The notes below the pieces were generated by a model. It saw only the letters and a program-made list of their open reading frames with translations. It did not search any database and had not been told where the DNA came from. Positions 1-12,765 of a stretch of DNA of 64,000 nucleotides are shown here, one piece after another. This stretch comes from Lateolabrax maculatus (lineage: Eukaryota; Chordata; Actinopteri; Acropomatiformes; Lateolabracidae). Position numbers and translations under genes: made by a program. Within the stretch, counting starts at the first letter, position 1. Each line of letters starts with the position of its first letter. The stretch is from the NCBI GenBank assembly GCA_031216445.1, contig CM062214.1:6534001-6598000 (forward strand), given 5' to 3'.

Positions 1-341
1 TCAGGCAGTCTAACAGCAGTTAAGTGATTCAAGAGTGGTTCACCTTTGTAAACACGACAGGTTTGTATGCTTGTTGCAAGCATGATTGATTTTTGTTTTC
101 TTTTTTTGCGGCGCAACCAAGCAGCATAAAAGTCCCTGTCAAATAAAACAGCCTGCAGCTGCCTTCGCTCTGATCACTCACTTTGTGTTTATCGGTGCGT
201 TTACTGGACGATGATATGATTTGACATTCCAATGTGGTACTATTGAACTCATTTAATTTTAAAATAAAATTCAAATGAGCAAATGATTTGTCAATTATTA
301 CTACCCAATCACATCATGTTGACCATGAACATGCCATAAAC

Positions 342-785
342 TAACCTGGGAACCAGTCAAATCTGCGAGCTCATGTTCATTTGCTCTGGCAGATTCCATT
401 CAAACTGATTTCTCTGCCGTTTATCGAGGGAACCAATCACAAGCGTTTATCTAGTAGGAGGCGGGTTTAATACGATGACTGACAGAGACGAGGGCCGTTC
501 AGGTATCTTTGTAAATATCCAAGATGGCTGCCCTGTTCCACGACAGGATACAGCAGCAGTATTAAAAGGACTGGATGGTAAAATTTCTGCAAAAGAAGAA
601 CAAACAACTGCACTTAAACTGTATGTTGATAAGAAACGTGTATTTGCCGAACCTCCAACAGGACACCGCTTCATTGCTCTGATTGGTTGTCTCCGCCCGT
701 CAATAACGCCTCTTGGAAATCAAAAATGAACTGAGAGGTTCCAGACTAATATGCATTTGCGAATTAGTCTGTCGTTGCCAGGCTA
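342..785 (+). mobile_element. Non-autonomous TIR element, copy A (444 bp)
   Basis: The element starts TAACCTGGGAACCAG and ends GCCAGGCTA, i.e. imperfect terminal inverted repeats of the form TAGCCTGG...CCAGGCTA. It is flanked by an exact 9-bp direct repeat, GCCATAAAC, at 333-341 and 786-794. Homologous copies are at 45491-45971 (same orientation) and 29710-30092 (inverted). It encodes no transposase; the 84-codon frame inside is not conserved in the other copies. A 9-bp target duplication points to a Mutator-like superfamily, but the family name is unknown to me. Confidence 0.85.
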
Positions 786-1793
786 GCCATAAACTAGTCT
801 AGACTCTGAAATCTATCTGATCACTCTAATTCTTCTGTTCCAGTGAAGCCCTTTGCTTCATGTGAATGGGGCCAGACTGGAGCAGAGGTGCCAACTCATA
901 GTACAAAAAGAAATGCAGCGTCCTCCGGCAAAAACGTTGAACTTGGCTTAACTTTTGCAAGACCGCAATTTGACGTCATACGGCAAAATGCTGCGAGGCC
1001 AATCAAAGATTGGTATATATGTCAAATATATATAATATAATATAATATAATAGTTGCTACGGTGATAATATTTGACCAACCTCCATGCTTCTTCATTGGT
1101 GTAGCATCATGCTGCTCCCTGTGTTGGTGTTTGTTCAGAGTGATTGTATTTTGGATCAGGGGGTCTACTCTGGACTGTCTTCGGATCTCTTTCCGATGGA
1201 GTCTTTTACGTAAATTACATTATGCACATCGGGTTCTGGCTGGTTTAAAATAAGACCTCTACCTGCAGCAACACGCCCACACACAGACTGACTCCAGTCG
1301 AGTCAACGCTCCAAGAAACAAACCCACCCCCCATCACTGGGAAAGAGACTAAGCCCTGCTCTGGAATAACACCAGCGTTTCTGCATCAGCGAGTGGAGCC
1401 TCTGTTTGACTAGCGCAGAGGGAGGCCATGTCTTCTGGACCATCAGGACAGTGTGAAAGGGCTGAGGGTGAACACCCCGGGGAAAAGACGTCAGGATTTA
1501 CGACACAAGTTATTCACTAATACAGACCTCCCGTGCTTTGCGTTTGTGTGTGTGTGAGAGATAGAGAGAGAGGGCCAGAAAGAAAGAAAGAAAGAGTGAG
1601 GGGACGGTCAGAGCGGTGGACCCACTGCGCTAACTGCTCTCTCTTTTCTCAGTGCAGACTAAAGAGAAGCAATTAGCACTTCCTGCTTCCTGCTGGGCTC
1701 CACATCCTGCACAAAGCACTGAGGAGGAAGAGAGACCGAGCGTGCCTTCACCGCTCTTTCCTTCACTACAGTACATGTCTGACACACACACAC

Positions 1794-1796
<3 letters not shown>

Positions 1797-1832
<36 letters not shown>
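1797..1832. repeat. (AC)n microsatellite
   Basis: AC dinucleotide run. Confidence 0.95.
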
Positions 1833-1833
<1 letters not shown>

Positions 1834-2339
1834 CTGGTCTCCACATGCTTTCACATAAATGTAATCAGGTTTGTTTATGAAGACGATATTTGCTCTGGTT
1901 TCCTCTCGCCAGTCTCTCTCTTTCTTGCTGTTTATCATTATTTTTTGGGGCGCTACATAATGGGTTGTCATAGCAACAAGAAGAGGGAAATTGACCCTCC
2001 TTTCAGGCTCGCAATATCACCATCTCCCCCCCCCCCCCCATACACCATTAACACACGCACATACACACTTGTGCCTCTTTTCCTATTTCTTGGTTTCCCT
2101 CAGTCCTGTTTTCTTCTCTCCCTCTATCGCTCACATAATAACTTCCAGTCCTCTGGATTTAAATACTTCTTGTCTCCCTCATCTTTTATGTTTCTCCCTC
2201 TTTATTATTTCTACAGCCAACAATCACCTGCTTTGTCAGTGAGAGTGGAACATTAGTTTTGTGAGTCGGTATTTCCCCCTTTGTTTAAATTATCTCACCT
2301 TTGCAGAAAATTATTATCAGAAGCCGTTGGAGAGGAGAG

Positions 2340-2342
<3 letters not shown>

Positions 2343-2373
<31 letters not shown>
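2343..2373. repeat. (GT)n microsatellite
   Basis: GT dinucleotide run directly upstream of the inverted repeat at 2401. Confidence 0.95.
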
Positions 2374-2375
<2 letters not shown>

Positions 2376-2400
2376 TGTTGTATTGTACAACTTTCTTTGT

Positions 2401-2507
2401 GAGAACCAATTTGAGTTTTAGACCACGGGAGTGAGGACATTTTGGCCGGTCCTCACTTTCCAAAAATGTCCTCACTCCCATGGTCTAAAACTCGAACTGG
2501 TTTTCAC
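2401..2507. repeat. Inverted repeat with ~45-bp arms
   Basis: The left arm 2401-2445 (core GTTTTAGACCACGGGAGTGA) pairs with the right arm 2460-2507 with few mismatches around a loop of about 14 bp. It is followed to about 2690 by a GGTTAGGG-rich fish repeat that ends 'gtcctcacaagtatagc'. Confidence 0.75.
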
Positions 2508-2837
2508 ACAGATAGACACCTTCAACGGGCTGTTTGAGGGTTAAGACTTGGTTTTAAGGTTCAGGTTAGAATTGAGTTTAGGTTCAGGTCAGGGTGAGGG
2601 TTGGGGTCAGGCATTTAGTTTTGACGGTTAAGGTTAGGGTAAGGGGCTGGGAAATGCATTATGTCAATGAATGTCCTCACAAGTATAGCTGTACGAATGT
2701 GGGTGTGTGTGTGAGTGTGTGTGAGTGTGTGGCTGCCAGTGAGCTGTTTCATCTGATAGATGAGGAACAGGAGTGATTCTCACTGAGCTGTCAGCTCTTG
2801 TCCTTTCTCCCTATCCATCACAGCAGCACACCTGGAA

Positions 2838-2840
<3 letters not shown>

Positions 2841-2905
<65 letters not shown>

Positions 2906-2963
2906 CACACACATACACACTCACAAACACACTCGAGCGCACACACACACACACACACACACA
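2841..2963. repeat. Compound (AC)n microsatellite
   Basis: Pure AC at 2841-2899, an imperfect middle, then pure AC at 2941-2963. Confidence 0.95.
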
Positions 2964-4649
2964 AATAATAATTTGGCATCTCACTTAGCAGTCCCACAGG
3001 AAACATTGTTTTAAAAAATGGAACAGCAGTGTCTTACTTTCTAACCAATCAGCTTCCTCGGCTGTTGACTCTTACGGGGCAGCATGATCTTGGTGTTGGC
3101 CAGTGTCCGCTCCGCTTAAGTGTCCTTGAGCAAGACACTGGATTAAAGTGTCTCACCATTATTAACTGGTGTCTTTGTAGTCTGAATCCACAGTAAGTGA
3201 AAACAGATGTTGTCATTCCGAGCAACACACAGGGCTGCTCAGCATTCAGCAACATCAGAGTGAGTCAAAATCAAACTGGCCCCCCAGGTACAGACGCCCA
3301 TTTAGAAAGTCCACGAGTAACCAGTCATACAGTACGTCAGCCGCGCCTAACGTCACGGAGTCGACCAGCCACAAGTACCAGCGAGATGATCAATTCATTC
3401 ATCTGCAAACTGGGTCATCACCTCTACCAGACGTGCAGGAGCTAACAGAGAACACATTTCCACTTCTAATCCTCCATCCTTCACCTTGATATGGAGGACA
3501 TATGATAACCCTAATTAAAAGTCTTAAAATGAAACTGTATTTGAATACTTAGTGCGTGATGATCTGTTCTACATGAATATTTATTAATTAAAAAAAAGAT
3601 TCTGGCTCATTGCTTTATAATGTCTACACACAAGGGAACAAATCCTGCTACTCTCTTTTTTGCTTTTGGAGGTCACAAGCTGGAATGATTCAGAGACCTT
3701 TAACTATTACCTCTGAAAAAGTTACTTCTAACAGTAAAACTGGCACCAGATCAGCAAAATGATTCGACAGTCCCGGTACACTTGGGGATTTTAGGGAGCC
3801 ATACCAATAGTTCTGCATATTTTAGCACTTTAACTAAAATTCATCTAATTATTTGCTCAGCATACCACAGGCTTTTAGACTGATTTCCAGCCTTACAGGA
3901 AGCATTTGGTTTCCATTTACTTCAGTACAGTAACTTTGAGCTTGCAGGGATTTTTGCAGGGATATATACCGGTAAAAACAATAAACAATAAAAATGGATC
4001 CATGAAAACAATAAATATCTGTGATCTCTGTCATGTTCCAGCACTCAGACGCAGGAATCATTTCAGTTTCTGATGGGACAGCACGGTGAGTCCATTTGTA
4101 GTGAACGAGCTATGGTAAAAGACATGCACAAGCATCGCAGTGGTCCAACGATGTAAACATTGTTCAAATATCTCCAAAGTGAAAATTCATATGCAGTGTG
4201 CGATGTGTCTCAACAAACTCAACAAGCTGCTTTGTGTGCAGCTAAAGCATCACCGCCCTCCTCATTTTAAATAAAACAGAGATGTGGGTCATAATTTGTC
4301 TTAATGAGAAAGATATGATCCTCTCTCCGTCTCCTCAGAGACAGATCGGTCCCTGGTGTAAACAATGAGCTGTCTGTCTGTCTGGATGAAGAGATGAGCC
4401 ACAGCAGATGATCATCATTCACTTTTATCTATTTTCTGTCTCAGTGGAGAGTGGAATGATATGTAATCATCATCAATCTGCTGGCTGAACATAATAATGT
4501 TATTATTAGAGGAGTGTGGCTGCACACGGAATTACACAATGGGTGTAATGGTGTTGAAAAGATTGTGTGTGTGTGTGTGTGTGTGTGTGGTTTATATGTA
4601 CAGTTCAGGAGTTACTCTCTGTGTGCGTGTGTGTGTGGGTCTATCCTAC

Positions 4650-5060
4650 TGATGAGTAATCCTAGGTGATGGCAGATAATAGCAGCGTGTCAGCGCGCTA
4701 GTGAGGATGATGCATTCAGGTGCCTTCCTCTGCCGCGGATCCTGCCGTCTGAAACCCATTGGCAGCCTCTCCTGCTTCAATCAGCCCTTTGGGGAGGCCT
4801 CATTTGCACAAATGGTGTTTTATGGTTCCTGTTACAGCAGATATGCTCCTTCACCAGCCAGTAATTGACTACCATTGCCCACAACGGTGCTCTTTTAATG
4901 CAGCGTGATGGTGTTTAATGGCAGATAATAGAACGTCAGTGCGCTAAACGAGGTCATTTCTGCGTGTCGCGGCGGCCCTCTGTTGTTAATGTTATCACAT
5001 GCCGCCCCAGTGGCTCTGTAGATTAACAAGCTTGCCGGGGAAGCTGTCCATGTTGTGATA
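4650..5060. promoter_or_regulatory. Candidate conserved non-coding element with internal duplication
   Basis: This is a high-complexity, repeat-free island. A motif of about 38 bp, ATGGCAGATAATAG plus GTCAGYGCGCTA plus GAGG, occurs at 4668-4706 and again at 4917-4953. Between them lie homeodomain-type sites (TAATTGACTACCATTG) and GCACAAATGG. This kind of sequence is typical of vertebrate developmental enhancers, but nothing here proves function. Confidence 0.4.
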
Positions 5061-6053
5061 CTGCATAGACAAATTTGTTCTCATTACAAGCATCAAAGTA
5101 TCTTATTTTATTTAAAACAAGCGCTTTAGATGCGAGCAAGGACATGTTGCTATTTATTGCCTCTGACTGAACAGGAATCATTTCCACTGGGGAACTTTGA
5201 AAATCCTGTTGTTGTTTCCCCCCAATTTTACAATTTCAGTTTTATTCACTCACCAAAATCTCTGAACAGAAAATGAGAAGAAATGCTTCTCCCAATAATA
5301 ATAAATATTTTTAGGTGGCTTACCAACCACGTTAGCCGTGAAACCAGGTATTACCTGGTTTTGTTCAGACATGGAGGGGGGTTTGAACCTTTAGTGCTGC
5401 GGTCAGTCACCGGGGCGAACATCATGCCAGTTACTGAGTCAATAAATACTTTGCCTACTGGCTGCTTGATTTCTATTTCTACATCAGTTAAAACTGCAAT
5501 AACTGATTATTTGGCCCCTTGGGGCCACAACAGTTACCTATTTACGCGTTCAACAGATGAAGCAACATTCGCATTCAGTCGGAGTCGTGCTTTCTGTCCA
5601 CCTGATGAACGTTAGTCCTATATTAACTCTCCTTTGAGCTCTGTCTTTGGTCTCAACCAACTCCTGAGGGAAATATCTGTCTCTTAAGCTGCTAAACGCT
5701 CCACCACATTCACCAGCTAGTCGCTAACTGCGTCTGCCACACCCAACAGGCTGGAGTGGCAGTTTAGTTTACAGACTTTCACATGGCGAGTACTTGTCAT
5801 GGCCTGGGCAGAGCGATGATGAATAGAGCTGTAGAAATGTCTGACAGGTAGAGGGGAAAAAAAAGAGATGCTGAAGAGTGGAGAACGGAGACGGGAGGTA
5901 GTGAGAGGCTCAGGGAGTTCAACGCCATCCAAGGAAAGACTGGATGGAGGGAAGGAGTTGGATGAGTGTGTGATCAGGAATTTTTAAGATTTTTAGTTGT
6001 TTGCTTCCCTTTGCTTCGTTTTCTCCGGGATTTCATTTCCCTCTGTTTTCCAA

Positions 6054-6075
6054 CCCCCCCCCCCCCCCCCCCCCC
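6054..6075. repeat. Poly-C tract
   Basis: 22 consecutive C. Confidence 0.95.
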
Positions 6076-6689
6076 TTTCCTGCCATCAACTATCCACTCG
6101 CTCCTTCATCACACTAATAAAAAACTCTCTTTTATTTCCATAGGGGATTCGAATGTTTCAATTATATCTCCAACCCCCAGCCCCCCACCCTTCTCTCTAT
6201 GCCACGGAAAGCGGCATCCTTTTTTCTGTCAGCGAGCGAGGCCGATAGGCTGAAGGAGGATGAGAGGCTTCGAGGCAGACAGTTAACAAGGCTCACACAA
6301 ACACACACACACACACACACACACTCTGAACAGCGTCAATGACACTAAGCAACTTCAGCCTTGAGTAAATGCCACAAATTGACAGATATACAGTCTTTTT
6401 TAAATAAGATGAAAAATTAAACTTTACATTGACAGCTACTTTTTTATAGGAATTTCTATTTTACACTACAGCAGTTCAGACAACAACCTTTCTTCATACC
6501 AACTCATTCTAATAATAGAGTACATGATAGAGACAGTATTCTTCTGCTAACCTGCCCTGTGGTGTCAATCCGTCCTCTGATGAACCTGAGAGTGTCATTA
6601 AAGAGCAGGAGATACTGTGTTCACTGCCACCTCTGCTCCATTCAACACTTTCACACAGGGAAACTGAAAACAGTCTGTTTTAGCCTCGA

Positions 6690-6990
6690 GTCGGCAATTC
6701 CGCGGCAGAGGATGAAGCGTGTGCAGCGTGTCGTTGTGACTGAATTTATATGAGCTGCCAGCTGAAAATGGAATTTCTGGCCTTTAACCTGACAAGCATT
6801 TTTGTCTGTTCCTCTTGGCAGCAGTGTGATTTAAATACGAGATAAGGTGGTGCACAGGGATAGCCAACATGCGAATTAATCATTGCATATGCCAGTGTGG
6901 CTGAGTTTTGTCTGCGGTTAAAATGAACGCGATTAATGTCGGACTGTATTGTTATTCCAAGTCAAGTACAGTATTTGCATGAGAATGTCC
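6690..6990. promoter_or_regulatory. Candidate conserved non-coding element
   Basis: This is a non-repetitive segment with a homeodomain/POU-like run, GCGAATTAATCATTGCATAT, near 6870-6895, and further ATTAA sites. It was chosen only on appearance; no alignment was possible. Confidence 0.3.
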
Positions 6991-7487
6991 TGCGGTGACT
7001 GATTGATATAAAGTATTCAAATGTATTCATTTTGTTCCCTTGCCTATTCCTATTCAGAGTGACTTGGGACTAGAGGCTATCCCAGCATGCATTGGTTTCT
7101 AAAGGGAGAGGAACACAATGGGCCGGTCGTCACTGTTAACACACTGAAAGAAAACCTCACCGTGTGTGTTGAAGAAAAACCCCTGAGCAAAACTGAATGC
7201 AGCTCCATACAGAGAGGACCCGGTCTGGGATTCAAACCCAGCTCGTTCTCGCTGTGAGCCGACGTTTCAAAGCGCGGAGTCACGCCACAATTCGAATTTT
7301 GGAAACAATTTCTCTCTCTTTGAAAACAATTCTCTGCGCGACGTGACGTGGGAATTTGTCTGTAGGTAACAGATGTTGTACTAGATGCCAGCTGCGAGGT
7401 GAATATTAAATCTAACTCGACAGTAAATCAGTGAAGTGTGTCAGTAATAAAGGAACAGCTGTGATCTGAGGGCCGAGGCACAGCTGC

Positions 7488-7489
<2 letters not shown>

Positions 7490-7524
<35 letters not shown>

Positions 7525-7536
7525 GGGGGGGGGGGG
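7490..7536. repeat. (TG)n followed by poly-G
   Basis: TG run 7490-7521, then about 15 G. Possible quadruplex-forming strand. Confidence 0.95.
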
Positions 7537-9049
7537 TTGACATTAAGACAAATATCTAATAAAAATTAAAATCGAACTAAGATCATAGGTGACAGTGATG
7601 GCAAATATATGATAAACAGCTTTACCAAACAGAGAGTACAGCAGTTGTAGGAGACGGCCTGCACCATATACTGGATGCACTCTACATGGGAACATGACTG
7701 TTACTTCACGAGAAAAATGTTACCAACACATGACACAGACCCCCTTTAGTTACTGGTCATAAGGCAGCTTTCTGGGCTTAACTCGGGCTGCAACTAACTA
7801 TCGTTTTTCATCATCATCGATTTGTCGCAGAAAATAGGAAAACATTCCTGCCGAACTTCCTAGGGGCACACGGCGACGTCTTCTACTTCTTTTACTGTCA
7901 TATACGACAAAAACAAAAGCAGCAGGACTGCATATTTGTGAAGGTGGAAACAGCAAATGTTTGGTGATTTTACTTAAACAAGACTACGAGTCTACAGCCA
8001 GCAGCTCTGTGAGCTCTGTAAATGCTGGCAGAGACAACACGCTGATGCTGAGCAGGTATGATGCTGAGAAATGTTGTTCATATTCACCACCTTAGTTCTG
8101 CGTGTTTGCATGCTAACAATTACTAATCAGCAAAAAAATTAAATGCTGCTGAGGCTGATGGGAATTTCAGGAGTCGTAAAAACCAAGAGGAAAAGTCAGG
8201 GGATCACCCAAGTCTTTAGGCTTCATCCTCTGGGCACCTTGAATGTTTGCACAAAATTTGTGAAAAAAAGTTGCTGCCACGCCTAGAATTACGCAATCCT
8301 TTTACCAATTAGGTTATTAGTTCATAATCCATAATTGATTCATGTTTTGTTGATGGACGAAGTGGCTTTCAGCTTTAGACTAAACCCACCTGATATCCCA
8401 ATATCTTGTCACTCGGCTCAGCCTGTCCTCCGGCGGTGGGCGACACCTGAGAGCAGATTACCAACTGAAGGCCAACAGCTGCTCACGGTCGGAAAGCAAA
8501 GTGCTGTTAGTCTCGTGCAGAGGAATTTGTGTGGGGGGAGAGGAGGGTGGGGGGCGGTTAACTTTGGTGTCATGGCAACAGCAGACCATGAGGCCTCATG
8601 GGAGGAGAACAGAGGGATGTTGTAACCAGGGGCAACTGAGTGGTAACTGGGGTTACTGTATCCTTGATCTCAGCAGAGGTAAACTGCTTGTTTAGTGCTT
8701 CATTACAGAATGTTAAAAGAGGGCAAGAAACCTCATTTCTACCTTCATGTGCAATAGTTCTTGGCTCTTTTCAGATGAATTATCACTAGGCTCTTTCATT
8801 AGTTAGCTGGTGAGCTTGAATTTAAATGCATGTGTGTTGTGAACTTTGGAGTCTTAGTGATGAACATGCAGTGAAATCTGCAAGTTTAGTTCAAGGGGTT
8901 TATCAATCAAATAACAGTGCAGATACTACAAAGCAGTTTGGAAACCACAAATAAATGCAATCACTGTTTGAGTCCTGGCTGATTCCCCTGAGAGACCTTT
9001 AGACAGTTATTATGCACATGATGCACACACACAGACACACACACACACA

Positions 9050-9130
9050 CACGGCGAGGCCACAGTGTTAATTATGAGGCACGTAAATGTCATGTCTTAA
9101 GTGCCCCTGGTGCTTTCAGGCTCATAACAC
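9050..9130. promoter_or_regulatory. Possible conserved non-coding element
   Basis: Just after a CA repeat lies a unique stretch with GTTAATTATGAGGC and CTTAAGTGCC (an NKX-type site). The evidence is weak and compositional. Confidence 0.2.
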
Positions 9131-10339
9131 AAAACCCCCACTCTTCCAATAATACACACAGATGGTGTGCACAGATACTAATCAGAGTACAGACATCTTC
9201 TCCTGAGTGGCAGCTCCCAACCGTTGCTCATTATCAGAGAAAAAGGCAGGAATTAGCAGCCGCTGCTAGATTCTCTCCCGATATGAAGCTCGTGGAAGAA
9301 CAAACACTGAGCAGCTTTGCTTCTCATCATCAGCACTGCCAATCATCCACTGTGGCTGTGTTCACCATGGTAACCCCACTGCTTTTTGATGCTGAGGTGC
9401 CTCAATTTTCAAGGGCTGTGGCAGGTACTTCCTCTGCCGCTAATGGTGTAATCCAGCAACAAGCACGTTTCACAGCGAGATAATGGAGGCTGCCTTCAAA
9501 AGCTGCACTGTCAGATGTCACATGCGTAATTACGTTCACTGGGCTGAGATTGTAACTTGTGAAAATTTGAAGAGGATGAAACACATGTTGCAGACGGAGT
9601 TCATTCGCTCCAGTTTTGACTAGTCAGGGACTCCAGTGTAGTTTGTCCTTGCACGCACTGAACAAATGTGCAACGTGTAAGTTGTTCGGAGCTGTGCTTC
9701 TTGCCACGCACCGGCACATGGTGCACCTACAGCCCATAAAGTTAGTTTTGTAAGTTGTTAGTTAATTTTGGGTTTGGGAGGGGTTGTGATTTGTCTAATT
9801 AGCTATTAGCAGTCCCTGTTTGCCCCACCGTCCTAATTTTCCATCGACACACGAAGCTGCAGTATCAGTTGTTAGGAGCAGTTAACGTTTTTCAATCTAA
9901 CTGACCAAATCTGAAGATTTATTTCTTACAACAACCTTAAAAGCTGCATCAATTTCATTCATCCATCCTAACATGTTTGTGGCATTTTATTTTGTTTTTT
10001 CATGGATGTATGTATTCTTGGCATGGTACGTTGACATTCCCATTCTTAATACCAGCGCCTTTGAACTGGTTCTTCTAAATGTAAGCAGGATTCAGTATTT
10101 TTATTAACACTAGGTGGACGCCTGCTATGACTCTACACTTGCTGCTAGCTGATCTTCTTCTCCGTCTTTTCAATTATCCAATAAAAACTTTGTAATACAC
10201 TTTACTCCATGCCTCCCATTCTTAATCCCCGCATACACACACACACCACAGCTCGCACAATCACTTGGCGTAATCTGTTCAGGACACAATACAGCTCTGA
10301 TCTCATCACTGTTTGTTTGTTCAGATTCTCAAGAGGATC

Positions 10340-10379
<40 letters not shown>

Positions 10380-10391
10380 CGGTGTGTGTGT
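10340..10391. repeat. (TG)n microsatellite
   Basis: TG dinucleotides with two interruptions. Confidence 0.93.
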
Positions 10392-12661
10392 GACAGAGTG
10401 GTTGAAAAGGTCACATCAGTGAATCGATGATTGCCTCTCACACCTCTGGCACTAAAGCATAGAATCTGGTTGGACTGATTAAAGGCTTTGCTTTGTTCCC
10501 AGTGACTTATTTAGACTCATAATTTCCTTGGCCTTTGGTTTAAATCCTTTCCTTTCTCATATCAATCAATAGTCCAAGGACAGCTTAAGACCAGTGTGCA
10601 GGTCCAGCAAAGGTGATTGTGAAGTTTTCTAACAACAGGCGAAAATCTAATCTAATCTAATCTGATGACGCAAACCTTTGTTTTCCACTCGGGGTTTTCT
10701 TTTGTAAAGTTAATGATAGATGAGTGATTTTTTAGAACAATATGGTCTTTCATTTTGTAAGTCAATGATTTAGGCTTGTTTACTCCACAAAGAATAAAAT
10801 TCAGAAGGATGCTGGATATAGTTATGCTTTGGTCTGCACGAGGGGTTTGTCACTCCTATTATAATATTTGTTTTACTTCTTTTTGGGTGGTTATCCAACA
10901 GCATACATCTGTTTACATTTTTGCAACTATGATTTGTTAGTAACTTCCAGTTGTTTTTAGAACACTGCACGCACCTGGCTCTTTCACCTCATGCAGTATC
11001 TTTGCCTCACATCTCTACCTACACGCCCCCATCAACTCCCCCAAGGGAGGTGCGCCTCACGGTTTGAAGACCTCTGTTCTACACGGACATCTGCCTTGAT
11101 TGTGAATCAGTTGATCACAGGAGTTTCAGAGATGTCTGACCCTCCATTTCTCTCTCACATCCCTCTGTCACACACTGAGAGCTCTATCTGCTTTGGAGAG
11201 GAGATAATGAGATGAAGGAAGGATGGAGAGAGGAAAGTTGAGGGTAGAACAGACATGATTACGCAGGGATGGAGAGGAACTGGAGGATACACTAACTGAG
11301 AGGAAAGTAGAAGGATAGACGTGAGAGGCGAACGGGAACAAGTAGAGGCAGCTGGGAGAGGTCGAAAGGAAATATGTGGGAAGAGTTAGCGAATATACAG
11401 AAGGGTGGTGTGGTAGGTCATGTAGGAGAAAGAGAAAGAGAATGGGGAGGATAAGTGGGTGAGGGTGCCAAATGCCCACTCATCCCACGGCTCAGCTTTG
11501 TTTCAGCAGCGCTGCGAAATGTGGCTCGGCCAGGGAGTCCTGCCACGTGAGCACCGAGGCCCAGTTTAAAGAGCCTTAGTGCAGCTCGCACTGCGGAGAG
11601 GGAAGGAGAGGGGGAGGGAGGGAGAGAAATAACGGTGGAGGGAGCAGAAAGGAAAGACAAGAAGGGAGGAGGAAAAGTAAATGCAGTAAAGATTTAGCTT
11701 GACTAACAAACAATGAAAGAAGGAAGGAAGAGCAAATGAAAAAATAGTCCTTCAGGACTCTTTTTTCCCCAAAATAAAATAAGTAAATTCTCAAGAAAAG
11801 CTATTGTATAAATAAATATCTGTGATACACATTAAAAGAAACTTTGGTTGCTTCTTTGCAAAATTCATATATTTTAAACCCACAAAATAAAATACTTCTA
11901 TTATCTTCAACTTAAGTGCCCAAATCCAACCCTCCTCCTCTCTTCTATTCTTAAAGAAAGCACGTTTAGAAAAATTACAATTCTGTATCTAAAGGCTTCC
12001 ATTTCAGCTCCGTGATCTTGCTGTTGTGAATGAGCCGAAGGGGGTGGGGGGTTGATCCCGACCCAGCAGAGGGCAGAAAGCGTCAGGTGAGGAAAACGTC
12101 TTCAAAGGGCGTCTTAACTCTCAGCCTTTGATCCAAATCCAGACGACCAAGAGACGACGGTGAACAAAGAGACCTCAATCCCCTCTGGTCTCCTCCCTCC
12201 CTCGCTCTTTCTTCTGTAGGCCACCAAAGGAACCTGCACACAATCCTTTTTACTTTTCACTACGCTGTCTCCTTCACATCACATCACTCCGGCAGCACAA
12301 CGTTAACTCATTCAGTGTTGAGTTCTGTCACTGAAAGCTATAGGAGCCATGTCGTAGCGTACAAAGCTGGGTGCCTAGTAGGGGTCGGTGATATGGCCCG
12401 GAAATAGTATCACACTATTTCTGCTATAATTATATTCTTGACAATATGACCAAAAATGACAAATACGTTATTTTTTATTTTAAGGACATACAATCTTAAC
12501 AACATTTTGTGTTATAGTTTTATATGTCAGCCTAAATGTAACAGTTTGCCTTCAATTATTCAGTAAAAACTAAACATAAATGATCTCTCAGTTCTTTATA
12601 GGACCGACCCAAAAGCTGTGAATGTAATTTAATTAAAGTCACTCTCTGTGATCCCTGAAAA

Positions 12662-12765
12662 TTTAAAGGAATAGTTTGACATTTGGGAAAATACATTCAA
12701 TCACTTTCTTAACTCTCTGCAAGAAAGTGACTAAGCATATTTCCTAACACGTCAAACTATTATTT
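12662..12765. mobile_element. Miniature copy of the TTAAAGGAATAGT element
   Basis: The left end TTTAAAGGAATAGTTTGACA and the right end CACGTCAAACTATTATTTT form an inverted pair around only about 60 bp. It looks like an internally deleted, nearly palindromic relative of the element at 14507-14835. Confidence 0.6.

Noticed and set aside
1020..1055. TATA-like run (tatataatataatataatata)
   Set aside because: A simple AT repeat with no downstream gene to serve.
2840..2965. CRISPR-like regular repeats
   Set aside because: Simple dinucleotide microsatellite in a vertebrate genome, no spacers.
3095..3165. Possible SINE fragment (GTGTCCTTGAGCAAGACACT)
   Set aside because: The motif is a familiar fish repeat piece, but I could not define ends or a polymerase III promoter.
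7196..7290. tRNA-like B box (GGTTTGAATCC on the minus strand)
   Set aside because: No A box or cloverleaf at the right distance; this is a common fish SINE-like fragment at best.
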